In this document: positions 1 to 36,000 of the stretch, in pieces | How positions within the stretch are numbered: the stretch's first letter is position 1 | Layout of the letters: the number at the start of each line of letters is the position of its first letter | Source: Chrysomallon squamiferum | Taxonomy: Eukaryota > Mollusca > Gastropoda > Neomphalida > Peltospiridae | NCBI GenBank assembly: GCA_012295275.1 | Contig: CM022667.1 | Span: 2,817,001 to 2,881,000 of the forward strand | DNA: 64,000 nucleotides | Direction of reading: 5' to 3' | The notes under the pieces: generated by a model | Told to the model about the DNA's origin: nothing | Databases searched by the model: none | The model's input: only the letters and a program-made list of their open reading frames with translations | Made by a program: the position numbers and the translations under genes

Positions 1-50
1 AATTACAAACGTAATTATAATATATATATATATACACACACTGAGACAGG

Positions 51-376
<326 letters not shown>

Positions 377-647
377 TATATATATATAAACGTCTTTATC
401 TAATGCACCACAGTCTATTATCAAAGGCTCGTTTTATCTGCTTTCCGCTCCATGATCTATACTAAACTGAAACATTTAACTGGTTTTCAATGCACACTAT
501 TTTATCACAATTACTAAACATTTCACGCTGGAAATTTAATCTCTATGGTTTAGCTCTGTCATTAAAGAAATGTTTGATATCTAACAGCGGCGTCTTTTTT
601 AAATATTTATATTTTTGTATTTTATTAATTATTTTTACATTTTTTAC

Positions 648-21783
<21,136 letters not shown>

Positions 21784-21825
21784 TCCGATCCATTCGTATC
21801 TTAACCTGTTAACACGGCTGACATA

Positions 21826-21860
21826 CCTTATATAGACTCCGGCCGCTAGGTCACGTGACC
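21826..21860 (-). promoter_or_regulatory. Gene A core promoter: TATA box and palindromic E-box
   Basis: In the sense direction GGTCACGTGACC (21849-21860), a perfect 12-bp palindrome around CACGTG, lies about 15 bp above TATATAAGG (21826-21834). The ATG is about 45 nt downstream of the TATA box. A start site near 21797-21800 would leave a very short leader. Confidence 0.7.
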
Positions 21861-22815
21861 CCCACCTTAACCCCGATATTCAGATTGGTACAGAAATAAT
21901 GATATCAGTTCACCTGAAGGTTTCCAAAGAATTGTTATCTGATAAAGAAGATTTTCCTATTATAAAAAAAAAATGTTAACATTTTTTTATTTTTATATTT
22001 TTTTTATATTCCATCTTCAATAATAGTAGTAGTATTGTTGTTGTGGTGGTTGTTATAGTAGTTGTCGTAGTAGTTGTGTAATGGTAATAATAATAGTTCT
22101 TCTTGTTGTGGTGGTGAAAATGGTCTGTCCGTAGCCGTCGTTGTTTTTGTTGTCATTATTAATGATGTTGTTGTAGTTGTTTTGTTATTATTTTGCTGTT
22201 GTTATTATTCAATAGTGTAGGTTTTTTTTTATTATTGTTGTAATGCTGTAGCCTGTTATTTTTTTTTTTTCGTTATAGCTGTTGTTTGTAATTGTTCTGT
22301 TAGCTTTTTGTTATTTCATCTTGATCATTAACAGAACATGCAATGTTTTTCAAATGCCATTTCAATAGGTTTTAAAATAGTGGCGGTCTTCTTCCATGTA
22401 ATTTTAATATTGTGGCAGTCCTCTTGCGTGTAATTCAATATATGGCAGTCCTCTCTTAATATTATACTTGTGCTCTTTCGTGTAAATTTAAAATATTGGC
22501 AGTATTATTCCGGTGCTTAATCATTTTGTAGAAATAAAGTATAGGACTTTTTCAATATATTATAGCTTTTGTTTAATTTAATTTGTTTATGTATTTTATA
22601 TTTTCATTTTTTTATTATTGTTGTTGTTGTTGCTGGGGATATCCTTTCTCTGTTTCACGATAAAAAATGTATAACTAAAAACAAACTTAATGAAGTTAAA
22701 AAAAAAAATCTTCTTTAATTGTAAATTACATTCACCTTCATCATGATTGTTATTTTTATCATCATCACCATCATTGTTATTATTGTTGTTGTTGTTGTTG
22801 TTATTATTATTGTTG

Positions 22816-22883
<68 letters not shown>

Positions 22884-23249
22884 TCCAAAACTGTGATGAC
22901 TTTGATATTTTTAATTTCATATTTTGTTGCTGATGTCACTGCTGTCGTAGTTGTTGTAAACGTGTGTTATCAACAGCACCAATATCTTTAATCTTATCAA
23001 GACGTGAACGCCTACGCTGACCAGTTTTTTATTATCACTGACCTCAACAGTGGTCAGGTGCCGGCCAGGAAAAGAATTAATAATAATTTTAAAAAAGAAG
23101 AAATAAAATGACTATATTTAGTTTTATAGTTAAATATAAGCAGACACGTTTATCAAAGTATTTTAATATAAAAAAAAAAAAAGCATATATGGTATATGGA
23201 ACTTGAAGGGTTTTAGATGTTTATGCTTTTCTTAACGTTTTCTTTCTTT

Positions 23250-23289
<40 letters not shown>

Positions 23290-23739
23290 GGAAATATATT
23301 CATTAATATTTTTCTTTTTCTTCTTCTAATTGTTATTATTAGTAGTATAGTTATTGTTTTTGTTGTTGTTGTTGTTGTTGTTTGTGTGGTGTTACATTTT
23401 GTTTACTATTCGTAATCATACATTTTGAGGATCATGAGTGTATGTGAGTATAATTATTATTTAATCACGTTTCTGTCATCTAACTTTAATTTCTCACAAA
23501 ATTCTTCATAACAGAAACACAATTACAAAAACCAAAGAAACAAACTATTGTTTTAAAATATATTTTAATATCATATAATTTTGGTCTCTCATAGATAACA
23601 ATATTTCCCATCAAAACATACTAAACCTCGAGCAACTCTCAAAATCACTCTTACATATAGCAAAAACTGTCTTCTCAGTTAGTTTTTTTATAACAGTTTA
23701 GAGGTAGCACAACCACTTAAATATATTTTTTTCATATTA
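21861..23739. other. Intergenic region between gene B 3' end and gene A promoter
   Basis: AT-rich, with GTT/ATT trinucleotide tracts (about 22800-22885), poly-T at 23253-23287 and degenerate GGCAGTCCTC repeats (22370-22510). I see no gene. Confidence 0.7.
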
Positions 23740-23753
23740 TTTATTTATTTATT
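23740..23753 (-). terminator. Gene B poly-A signals
   Basis: Three overlapping AATAAA hexamers in the sense direction, 20-33 nt after the stop codon at 23773. This is close for a 3' UTR, so later signals may be the ones used. Confidence 0.5.
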
Positions 23754-23772
23754 TGTTTTGTTTCCATGGTTA

Positions 23773-24720
23773 CTACTCCTCTATATACCCTGGAGGATAA
23801 TTTATGACTATCCCCTTAGGGCAGTTGGGAGTTTTGCAGCACTTGCCCGGGGCTGGCTGGTTCAGGGTGCAAACTGGAGGCAACTGCCACACGATACATC
23901 TGTGGGGAAAAAAAAAAAAAAAAAGTTCAAAACGTTTAATAAGAAAATGTTAACTATAAATATCACACGCAAAGCACGGGCAGATCAGGCTCCATACGGA
24001 TATAACACAAACCCAGAACCATCTTAATAAGGATCACAGGACCCTTGACAAAACAAATGTACTGGAACCCCTATATACACAATAACGAAAGATTTACTGA
24101 AACCAAGACATAGAATTAACAGTGTTTCTGCTGGCCCCTTGTCCAGTGTGTCCATGCCTTAAGATTGCCTTGTACAACAAACACGAGATTATAAAGAAAA
24201 ACGCAACACACTTTTAACAGAAATCAGAAAAAAAAAAAAAAAAAAAAAAAATCATTGGCTATATTCCTGTATATAATGCTGTCTAGACGGAGTTAATGTG
24301 CTGTCCATGAGGTATTTAGGATTACGTATATAAGAATGTTATATTTCATTAGATATATGTATGTTCTTTGTTGTTTTGTTGTTGTTGTTTTTTTTTTTTT
24401 TTTTTTAATGGTGACATGGATTATTGTGTGTAGTTCTTATTATTTCATTAAAGTAAACCACGAGATTATTCATTCGTTATCGCATACTTTATGTTTAGCA
24501 AAGATTGCTCGCGAAAAATTATTAATTTCAAAAAAAAGTATTTAGACTGTATGTATCACCAAGGTAACTAAATGAAACAAGAGTGACACTAACTTTTGTC
24601 TACACTGGTATTTCGAGCTCTGCTCGTCCGTGCACGTGCACGTGAAGTCACAGCCGTCACTCCATTTCTCGTTCTGGTGGTAGATCTTTCCCTTGTACAA
24701 ACACCCTGTGCCCGACCCCC
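23773..24720 (-). CDS. Gene B VWC-like module 9 and stop codon
   Basis: Exons 24594-24720 (127 nt) and 23773-23899 (127 nt). A GGSGTG lead precedes CLYKG, WSDGC, CTC; half two has [19 protein letters not shown], and the chain ends PPGYIEE, TAG. A poly-A signal lies just downstream. Confidence 0.88.
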
Positions 24721-26905
24721 CTGAAAAGTAAAATAAGAAGTATGACACATGTGTATGTATATTCAGTCTAATATATCTATATCTATGTTTGTCTGTCTAT
24801 CTCTATAAAAGACACACACACACACATACATACATGCAAACACAGCGACAATCTTCTACATCTATGATGTGTTATGTTAATATAACTAACTACCTGTATA
24901 TTTATCTATCTATCTATCTATCTATCTGTATTGTAGATAATTTATATTAATATTCTACACACTAAGATTTTTTTGTGGCTACATATTGTAAAGTTTGCCT
25001 ATATCTGTCTGTGTTTGTGCTTGCGTATGTGTTTGTGTTTGTGTGTGTGTGTGTTTGTTTGAGTGTGTATGAGTGTATTGAAAATAAAAATTCACCTGTT
25101 CCAACGTGTTGTGCTGTGCAGTCTGGTTTCGCGCAGCAGTCACCTGGAGCTTTCTTTAGTGTACAACCAGCAGGTAGATTGCTGTACGTCTGACACCTGT
25201 CAGTTACAGAACACACTGTCAGACCACGTATATCGCATACATAACACCGTGTTAGATCACGTAGTCACATATAGAACAGTGTGTTGTGTTAGGTCACGTA
25301 TATCAAATAGAGAACAGAGTTAGACCACGTATATTACAGAGAAAAGTGTGTTAGGTCGTGTGTATCACATAGAGAACAGAGTTAGATGACGAATATCACA
25401 TACAGAACAGTCTGTTAGATCACGTATATTACATAGAGATCAGTGTGTTAGATCACGTATATCACATACAGAATATTGTTAAGTATAAACTATGTTAGAC
25501 CGCGATTATCAGATATATATCACATGTAGAACAGTGTGTTATGTCACGTACATCACATGTAGAATAGTGTGTTATGTCACGTACATCACATGTAGAACAG
25601 TGTGTTAGGTCACGTACATCACATGTAGAACAGTGTGTTATGTTACGTACATCAAATATAGAATGATGTATTATATTATATATCAAAGACAGAATACTGT
25701 ATTATGATACGTAAATTGTTACACGATGCATGTCTAGAAAACAACACTTTCTAGATTGCTTATATGAAGTATTTAATGCAGTATTAAGCTGTGCGTATCT
25801 AACGTAGACTATTTTAAAATACGTATCAAATATGGACCATTGTTACGCAAAATGTATCAAGAATTCAACCCTTTGCTTGATGTCGATTAGACCCTTTGCT
25901 AGATATAAGTATCTAGAAAGTCGTATATCATATAACTATAGAAGAATTAGGTCTTATCTCTAAATATAAAACACAGATTCTGTATTTGTGTATTTTTGTG
26001 TGTACGTGTGTTTGAACGTTTGGGAAAGTTTTTCGTATATGTCAACCAGTGTGGTCATTTCTAAGTAATAAAAGATGAAATACCTGCTAATGCACGTGTA
26101 ATATCCGGTTTGACCATTAGTGCACGTGCAGTTATATTCGCACCCGTCCTGCCACTTCTCACTCTGTTTGTAAATTCTACCTTTATAATAGCAACCAGTG
26201 TCTGAAATTTACAATTGAAAATAATAATAATAACTGTAACTGTAAAGAACGGCTACAAAATAAACATAGGGTGCATGTATTAGATTTTCTTGAACTTTTT
26301 AATTATTAGTATAAATATCATTATTAGGAGGTTCTGAATGAAGGAATAAATAGTTTATTAGCATATTATAATTTTATTATACCGAAAATACGTTATTTAG
26401 TTTTATTTTTTACAGTTTTTAATTTATTTTATTTTATATTATTTTATTTACAAGTTACTGTAACAAGTTAGAATCAAATGACACAAATATATATATATAT
26501 ATATAGATTTACACCACACCTATATGTATATGATCTTAATATATATTATTTTATTTTATTTTTATTTAGACATGACAGCTGAAATACAAACTCTGAACGT
26601 CAGTCAGGAACATGAAACAAATTCACCGAGGAGAATCGATCTTGCGACCAAACTGTCCTCAGGTGAGTTTTCACGTGATGATGATGATGATGATGATTAT
26701 GATGTTGATAAAATGTAAATATCTATTTACTCCGCCCAGTAAATGCATCAATGGGGTACTCTGTAAAAAAGCTAAATCCTCCGCCATGTTGATTTCCGCT
26801 AGGTCCGGTAACTCCAGATCCGCCAACGGTACCACCAGATGTCAGTTGATCTGAAAGTAGGAAAGAGTTAATATTAATTATTTCCCTTCAGATGTTTCAG
26901 TAATC

Positions 26906-26989
<84 letters not shown>

Positions 26990-29900
26990 TACGACTTAAG
27001 CGAAATACTTAACAAGGTTTAATTTATTCACCAGAATCTGAGGTTAAAACAGTTATAAATATAACATTTCTCCACATGAAAAGCGACAGAGAGACAAACG
27101 CACAGACAGCTAAACACGTACCACATAACCCACAGTACTTGGCACAGTTAGTTTTAGCCCACTGCAGGTATGGATCATGACAGGCGTCCTTGCTGTATGT
27201 GTTACAGTTTGTAATTTTATCATGGCAGTTCTGGTTGCCTACATTTATAGAAGAGAAATAAACATTAGGTCATTACCACATGTAAAAACAAAAAGTGTTT
27301 TATTAATTGTGTATCCCGAGCCATATAAAAACTGACCTGCATTTATAAAATGGATGTTTAAAAAATTTGTATTTCTCGCTCTATATTCATTCTTTTATAA
27401 TTTATCAGCATATATACAAAATATCTACCGTTTTCAGTGATTTTACAGGTCTCATTTTTGTAATTCGTCATCATCATCGTAGTCAAATTGATGCTGTGGT
27501 CGTCGTCGTTAGAATTCTGTTTCTTACATCCAGGTTGCTTATAGCTTTATGTGTTTAATACTGTATATAACCGAAATAAAAACTGTAATGAAACTGGGAA
27601 AGTTTTTTCGTTTACCTGATCCAGAAATAGGAGTTGGGTGTCCAATAACTGGAATAGGGGCAGCAGTGGTCTTAGGTACTAAAAAAATAAAACGAAAAGT
27701 CTCTGTTATTCATGAACGTATGTTTCTAACCATTTGTATAATTATTAGGTGAGCCTCACGCCAGATAAGTGATAAATCTTTAAAAAAAAAACTAAAAAAA
27801 TAATAATAAATAACATTAAAATAAATCAACAAAGATTAAATATTTCTACAGAGAGAGAGAGAGAGGTAGGTAGGTAGGTAGGTAGGTAGGTAGGTAGGTG
27901 AGGGACTCTTGTGTACCAGTCAACACAAAGAGAACTAACTTACTTTTTATCAGTCTTTGACGACTTAATACTCAACTTAACTTAACAGTGTCTCTCTGCA
28001 AAGCACTTTGGATTATAGAGCTCTGTGTACAGTAAGGGAGGAGGGGTTGATTATGACTAATCAGTTTATGACTAGATATTCTCTGTGGCAGAGATCCAGT
28101 ACATGACTACATATGTCGTAAAGGGGGATCTAGTCACTATCTTACCTTGACTTTGTCCACAGAAACCGCAGTGTTTTCGACAGTTGTATTCGGCCCACGC
28201 TCGGTAATTTCCGACACAGCCGTCAGGGCCGTAACTGTCACAGTTCGGAAGTCGATCTCTGCATGGCTCGTTAACTGTGCTTCCACCTGTGAACAGCAAA
28301 CACATCAGTGTATTAATGACATATACTGAAGAAGGCATTGTGGTTTTCATTTTCTCTCTGCGTCTGTACGAAATTTAGTTTGTATATGAGTATGCATATG
28401 TGTATGTGTATATATATGCAAAATATACTGTTAGTTCACGGACACAAGTAAAAAATATTGTTATATAATGTATTTTTAAACTTGCAATGAAGAGCACTGC
28501 CACTATGTTAATGTTGTTACGAAGACCGCCATCATGTCGAAATTACAAATTACAATGAAGAGGACTGCCACTGTTAAACAGTATCACGAAGAGGACTGCC
28601 ACTATGTTTATCATTATCTACTTGTTTAAATATGTACAGAAATGGATGTCTCATACATTTAGCATCAGTACAGACGACTATAAATAAGATTTAATATTGC
28701 TGCTGCCAAGTTACTTTTCCTGAGAGAGAAACATTACAGCGTGGGCCTACGTACCACAGAATCCACAGAATTTTGCGCAGTTGTCTTTAGCCCACTTTGT
28801 GTACGGATCCTTGCAGGACCATTTTCCGTACAGATAACAGTTCTGTAGTTTGTCCTGACACGTAGACGTTCCCGTCCCGGTCCCGGGGGTGAAGACTCCG
28901 CTGGGCGAGTTCGTCGTGAGAACGGCAGGGGGAGCACATTCAGCCTTCAGACAGCATCTGTCGTTGGGGTCTGTGATGAGCGTGCAGCCCTGGGGCAGGG
29001 CCGCGTACCGGGGACACCTGGGTAATAATTAATATATTTAAATACTGATCTGGTAACTGAATGAATCCGTGTTTACCTGTTGAGGTTTTTTTTTCTTTTC
29101 GCGACACCTCATTTTGTTTAACGGTTTCCATTATTGATACGTCGAGATATGTTTAAAATGACCGTTATTAAGAATCATATGACGTAACGATCATTAATAC
29201 TAAATGTCAAGTGTATACGTATTAAGTAATTTGAAAGAGAGGAATCGTGCTTCTGGCTTTCAATGGTCTACTCTTATGTATTAGCAGCAAAGCATCATTT
29301 ATATACAGAGAGAGAGAGAGAGAGAGAGACTCTGAAATGAACCAATCATTTTTGAATACTAATGAAAAATAAAAAATATAAAAAATTAAGTCGATTCCAG
29401 CCAAACGTACATTTCATATTATCTATTTTAATTTACATTAATCCTGTAAATGTATTACAATCACAGACGTAATCTAGTCTTACCTGTCAGTACACCTGTA
29501 TTGGCCGGTCATGGCGTTGGTGCATTCGCAGTCGTACTTGCAGCCGTCGTGCCACGTCGTTCCCTGCTGATGGATGTTTCCCTTGTAGATGCACGCGTCT
29601 ACAAATAAAACACACAGCAGCGTTAACTGTATCACGTTTTCACTGTATCCGATGTCACGTAGGCTTACGTCATAAGACATTGTAGGTTAGAGTTCTGTTC
29701 AGATGTGTTTTTGAGTCAACTGCACTGTTTTTAACAATAGCTATTCTGTTGTCTTGTGTCTGATCAGATTCTAAACCTATAATAATCCGTTTTTTGTAGA
29801 AGCTTGTGACATACCAGTTTGATTGTATCACACACAGAAACCAAAATTCTAAAATTCTAAAATTCTGACATTTGAGAACAATAAAGTAAATTTTAAAAAA

Positions 29901-30544
29901 TAACCTGATGTTATTATAAACAAAATATTGTTCTGTGTGTTTTTATATGTACGTGTTCTTTTCTTTTTTTATAAACGAATATTCTGTTGTCTTGTTTACG
30001 TTTGATTCGATTCTGCACACAGACAGTATTACATTAATGTCAAGCTCACATACTTCTGTATCCAGCATTCAGCCCAACGTTGGAGTTCGGAGGTCGACCG
30101 TATCCAACAAAAGATCCAATAAAACCTAGCGGCTGGTAGTTTCCATTGACCACGCCCCCGGGTCCGATGTGGGCCGAGTCACACTCGGGAACTTTACAGC
30201 AGAGTGGGTCCTGGGGGTCGGGCACCATTCTGCAGCCCAGAGGAATGCTGGTGAATTTGGCGCACCTGCACAACAAGAATATTACGTAGGAATAATCAAA
30301 GCAAAGACTGGTATGATGGAAGGAAGGGATTATTTGTTTACAGGCAGTTCAGTGTATATTAATACTGTCGGTTGTTATTAGGAGGATACAATCGATGAGG
30401 TTGTGTTACTGATTAGTAGTAGTAGCTTTCTTTTATATGGTCTTTTCGTGGCATCGGTTGGAGTACTTACTGGAACAGGAAATAACACGAATATAGAGCA
30501 TTTGTTATGATTTTCTATACTGTTAATAAACATATGCATGTATT

Positions 30545-30618
<74 letters not shown>

Positions 30619-32977
30619 ATTGTCAGACAAATTGTAAAAATCCAGTTAATAGAAATATATATGTGTATGTATGTATATTTATATATATATATATATATAT
30701 ATACATAGGTGTCTGTGTGTGCTTGTGTGTCAGTGAGACAGAGAGACACTCAGTAGATAGGCGTGAGTGTCAGACAGACAGACAGACAGACGGACAGAAC
30801 TACAGACCTGTCTGTACACTGATGATAATTGTTCCTGGCATCTTCACACCTGCACGTCAGACTACACCCGTCTTTCCATTCCTCGCCCTGGTGATAGTAA
30901 TACCCGCGATACACGCAGAAATCTGAAATAAATCAACACAAACATCACTTCAGTATATATACCACTAGTCTAACACAACACATTAACAATAACCTAAACA
31001 CATATAAATATGTGTATATATCGAGACAGATTTCAGCTTGGTGGTATTGACAGTAGTAAAATTACATGTCCGAGAATTATACTGACAAGATACAGCACAA
31101 CTATTTAAGCGAGTACATATTCGGTCAAAGACACAAAACTGTTAAAATCCTATATAAATAATCAATTTACTAGTAAGCTGTTTGTGTTTAATCCTGCATA
31201 CCTTGTCCAGGTAAAGGCGTGGTCAGGGCAAAGAGCGGAGGTAACGTTGTGATTTGTTGATTGAAGTTGCAGGTGTAAGTCTGGCAACAGGAGTTCTTCG
31301 GGTCAGGAATGAGGTGACACTGTGGAGGCAGGTTCTGGTACTTAGGACAACTGCAGTAAGTACACGAATATTTAATGTTTATTTTCTCTTCGTATATCAT
31401 GAATGTTAACAGTTATTATAAGCCAACGTAGAGGGACGAATCAGGCCAATAGGCAGATAGATAAATAGATAGGCTGAGACACAAGACACAGATAGACAGA
31501 TACATAGACATATATATAGACATAAAGATAGATACATAGTCTGCGATAAAGACAGACATCTGTAGATACATAGAGAGATGTACACAAATAGGCTGGGACG
31601 ACATGTATAGAGTCATAGATAGATAGATACAAAGACCACGACAAAGACATACACAAAGACAAAGAGAGACAGATACATAGGGACATACAATAATGCATAT
31701 TTCTGTACCGTCCATACACACATACATTTATATGTTTCTTTCTGAGTCTCTGTGTGTGTGTGTATATGTGTCTGTGTATGTCTGTCTGTCTCTGTGTGTG
31801 GTGAAGGTATTTCCGTGTACGTAAGTTCTGCTGTTGTATCACTGATATATATAGAGAGAGAGAGACTGATACATAGATTCTTACATTTCTGTACACCTGT
31901 ACAGTCCTGTAACACCGTCCATACACTCACAGTTGTACTGGCAGCCGTCCGTCCATTTCTGTCCCTGCTGGTGAATGACGCCTTTGTAAGAACAGCCAAC
32001 TGAAATTTAAAAACCAAATTAACGTGAGGACCGTCTACCGGAATGACAGGCGATAAAAAAAAAAAAAAATGAAGGCACACGAAGATCAAAAATGAGACTT
32101 TAGGATTTATTACTACGTGTGTGTGCGTTGCGTGTGCGTGTGTATATAAAACAACATACTTCTAGTTCCAGTTAATGGTGGGTTTGTTCCAGCGTGGACT
32201 GGTGGGAGTGTACCGTACCCACCCATTCCCGGGTAGACGCCCGAACCGACGGGATAAGTAACAGGGCCGTAGCCAGTGAAGGCCGGGCCGTAGTTTGGAA
32301 CAACGACGACGTTGTGGCCTGCGCTGCTGCAGTCGGGAACTTGGCAGCATGGATCTGCTGGTGTGTCCTTCAGTACACAGCCTGTGGGCAGATTGTTAAA
32401 CTTGGCACATCTGAAAATCATGTAATTATAGTTAGATAAAATACACAGATACCTACGTTCATACATACATACATATATATTATCAGTTATTATTGTCCAG
32501 GAGATTCTGTTACTGATTAGTAGGAGCTTTCTTTTATATGTGCTTCTCATGACATCAGTAGGAGTACTGCCTGGAACAGGAAATAACGCAATATATGTAT
32601 GCAAACACACACACACACACAAATATATATTTTTTATGTGTGTATTTGAACAAACACGCGTTTTTACTTCACAGACGTGTAACTTTATATTCTAAAATAC
32701 TATCTGAATATGCGTAAGTGCATGTTACATATGATAAGCTAACTGAAAGTTTTACATATATACATATACATGACTGGGGTTTTTGTTCAGTATTATCTGA
32801 TACAATACCTGGGACTACAACGGAATCGTCCCGACACTCCGTCTTCACAACTACAACTGTACTGACAGGAGTCGTGCCACTGCTGCCCTTGCTTGTACAA
32901 CGTCCCCTTGTACATACACCCGTCTACAAAAACAACAACACAGCAACAGTGAGTGCGTGTCAGATTCTGTCCGCATG

Positions 32978-33008
<31 letters not shown>

Positions 33009-36000
33009 CTATATATCATTTAGATCACGTTATTATACTTACTGAGTTTCTGTGGAACTGGGTACGGCGACTGGGTTGGAATTTGACCTGGTGCGTACGT
33101 GTGTCCGGGTGCAGGAGTGGGGTTGATCATGGGGATGGGCACAGGGTATCCCCCGATGGTGCCTGGCAGGGTCTGCGATCCTACGAAAGTTCCGCCAGGA
33201 CACTGCAAGAACTTGCAGCACTGTCCTGGTATTTTCACTAACTGACAGCTCGGAGGGGTGTTGTAGTACTTGGGACATCTGAAAACATTTTGAATTTCTT
33301 ATAAAATTATAGTTGTGTAAAGGTTGCATTTTAAATGTTAAAGAACGTAGACAAAAATGTTCAAATGTTTATAAACCCATGATGAAATAAGTAAAGAAGG
33401 AAATGGGTGCATATGGTAAATAAATCATGTATTTTAGTTCTGTCGATGGATTTTCGGATAGACGTAAAATTAAAAAACAAAATATATTAAAAATGGTGTC
33501 CTCTAAGAATCGTCAATGTTTCACTACACTACCTTCATGCTTTATTTTTAGCAAAGACTGATATAACTTAAAACGGTCGTTTGTAAGTAATGATATATAT
33601 TTATTTACCCGACTGATATATTTAAACGAGACGCAACTTAAAAACAAAGTAAGTTAACAACCGTTATTTTTAGCAAATATTGACCTTCTCTGATAACTTA
33701 AACGATCATTTGGAAGTTTTGCTCTATGTATTTGATCTATCACAGTTATATTTAAACACATGAGACTACTAAAAAACAATTAGAGAAAAAACAAACTTCA
33801 CTTGGACGTTTGAAATATATTTCACAGCACACTGACGGTAGAAAATACGTTAACGAAAACGTAAAAGAAACCTACTGATCATTACATCTGTAGTAGCCGT
33901 ATTTGGCGTTCTCACAGATACATTCTCCGTTACATCCGTCTGTCCATCTCTGACCCTGTGTGTACTTTGTCCCTTTGTACAGGCAGAAATCTAATAAAAA
34001 ATTAATAATAATAATAAACGTCTGTTATAAAAAATCATGAGAATAAATCGTATTAGCACGCAATAAACCCATTTAACGTCAAGGTAATAATATCATAGAC
34101 GAATCCACAGTTTAAAAAATGGAAAGCGAGTTGTTATTGCAGTTAAATAATTTGACACTTGAAATTATATTTCAATTACGAAGAACTGGTGGCAAAGCAA
34201 AATTCGTTCATTCCTGAAACTCGAATATATATTGATAAAAGTTGAAGTTAGGCGACATTTAAAGTTCCCAAAAGTAACCATCAAGTCACTGAAATGACAA
34301 GCATTTATCTAGAAAAAAAGCACCTAATTAGACTTTATTTGTAAATGTTCCAAAACTACTGTTTAAAGAAAATTATTCCAAATCGAAAACTAAAAAATTT
34401 TCTTTTTACGTAAAGTAACACTCATATAATTATAAGCAGACAGATTTAATCTGTGTGAGTTTTACTGAATGTTTTACCTACAGACGACCTGTCCCAAGGG
34501 TTTCACAAAAAGGACAGTCGGCATGTACTTAATATTAATAACAAAATTACGGGTGTAAAACTTTACTTACCGTTTGGTCCTGGTAGGACTGCAGCGGCTG
34601 AAATCAGAAAGAAATGTGTTTATATACACTCACAGAAAAAATATCAGTAAGTCTAGGTGTGTACGTACTTATGTATTTATGTGTACGTTTGTCCATTAAT
34701 GTAGATGCGTAAAGTTCATTCGTTCATTCATTCATTCAGCGTGTATGTGCATGTGTGTATGTGCATTGCGCATTCCGTGCATCCTTGTTTGATAAACAAG
34801 TGTGTATATTTATCTTGTAAGTGAACTAAATGCTGGTTTAATTGTTAAAAGAAAAAGTAACAATAATAAAAATAAAAATGTTTTTTAAAACTGTTCTTAC
34901 TGCACAAGTTGCAGTGTTTTCTGCAGTTCGCCATTGCCCACTCTCTGAACTGTTTGGCGACGCACGTGTTCTGGTCGTAGGCTCCGCAGTTTGGTAGTAC
35001 ATCCACGCACGGTGGTGGCGTTGTCGGTGACGTCGTTTCTGAAAATTGGTTCAAAAGATAAATGAAGTAATTATGTATTCAGTATTGCCATTTCTGATCA
35101 TAATAACCTAAAATAAATAATATTATCAAGAAAAGATATATTTTAATATGTTATAAGTAGATATGTCAGTTCAGTATTATACAAAGAAATCGAGTCAGAG
35201 ATACAAACATACAGAGACTGAGAAATATATATCAAATTTTCGTGCGCGTGTGTGTACGTACGTATATGTATGTATGCGTATGTATATATGTAATGTAGAA
35301 ATATATGAATACATGAATGTGTAAGCATACATAAAAAAACAAACATAGTGTAATCATTAAACTGTTATCTACTACGTACAGTAACTGTAATCTCTCGTAC
35401 ACGTATTTAAACTTTTAACTACTACGTACAGTAACTGTAATCTCTCATCACACGTATTTAAATTGTTAACTACTACGTACAGTAACTGTAATCTCTCGTA
35501 CACGTATTTAAACTGTTAACTACTACGTACAGTAACTGTAATCTCTCATCACACGTATTTAAATTGTTAACTACTACGTACAGTAACTGTAATCTCTCGT
35601 ACACGTATTTAAACTGTTAACTACTACGTACTGTAACTGTAATCTCTCGTACACGTACTTAAACTGTTAACTACAACGTACTGTAACTGTAATCTCTCGT
35701 ACACGTATTTAAACTATTAACTACAACGTACAGTAACTGTAATCTCTCGTACACATACTTAAACTGTTAACTACAACGTACTGTAACTGTAATCTCTCGT
35801 ACACGTATTTAAACTGTTAACTACAACGTACATAACCTGTACACGGTTAACTACTACGTACATCAATCATCACACGTATTTAAATTGTTAACTACTACAT
35901 ACAGTAACTGTAATCTCTCGTACACGTATTTAAACTGTTAACTACTACGTACAGTAACTGTAATCTCTCGTACACGTATTTAAACTGTTAACTACTACGT

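Noticed and set aside
28287-28350. Signal-peptide-like stretch directly upstream of gene B ShKT-5 (and likewise upstream of the VWC exon ending at 29598)
   Set aside because: The hydrophobic codons come from the pyrimidine-rich tract before the acceptor, and the phase-1 acceptor is used consistently in this gene. An alternative first exon is possible but not supported.
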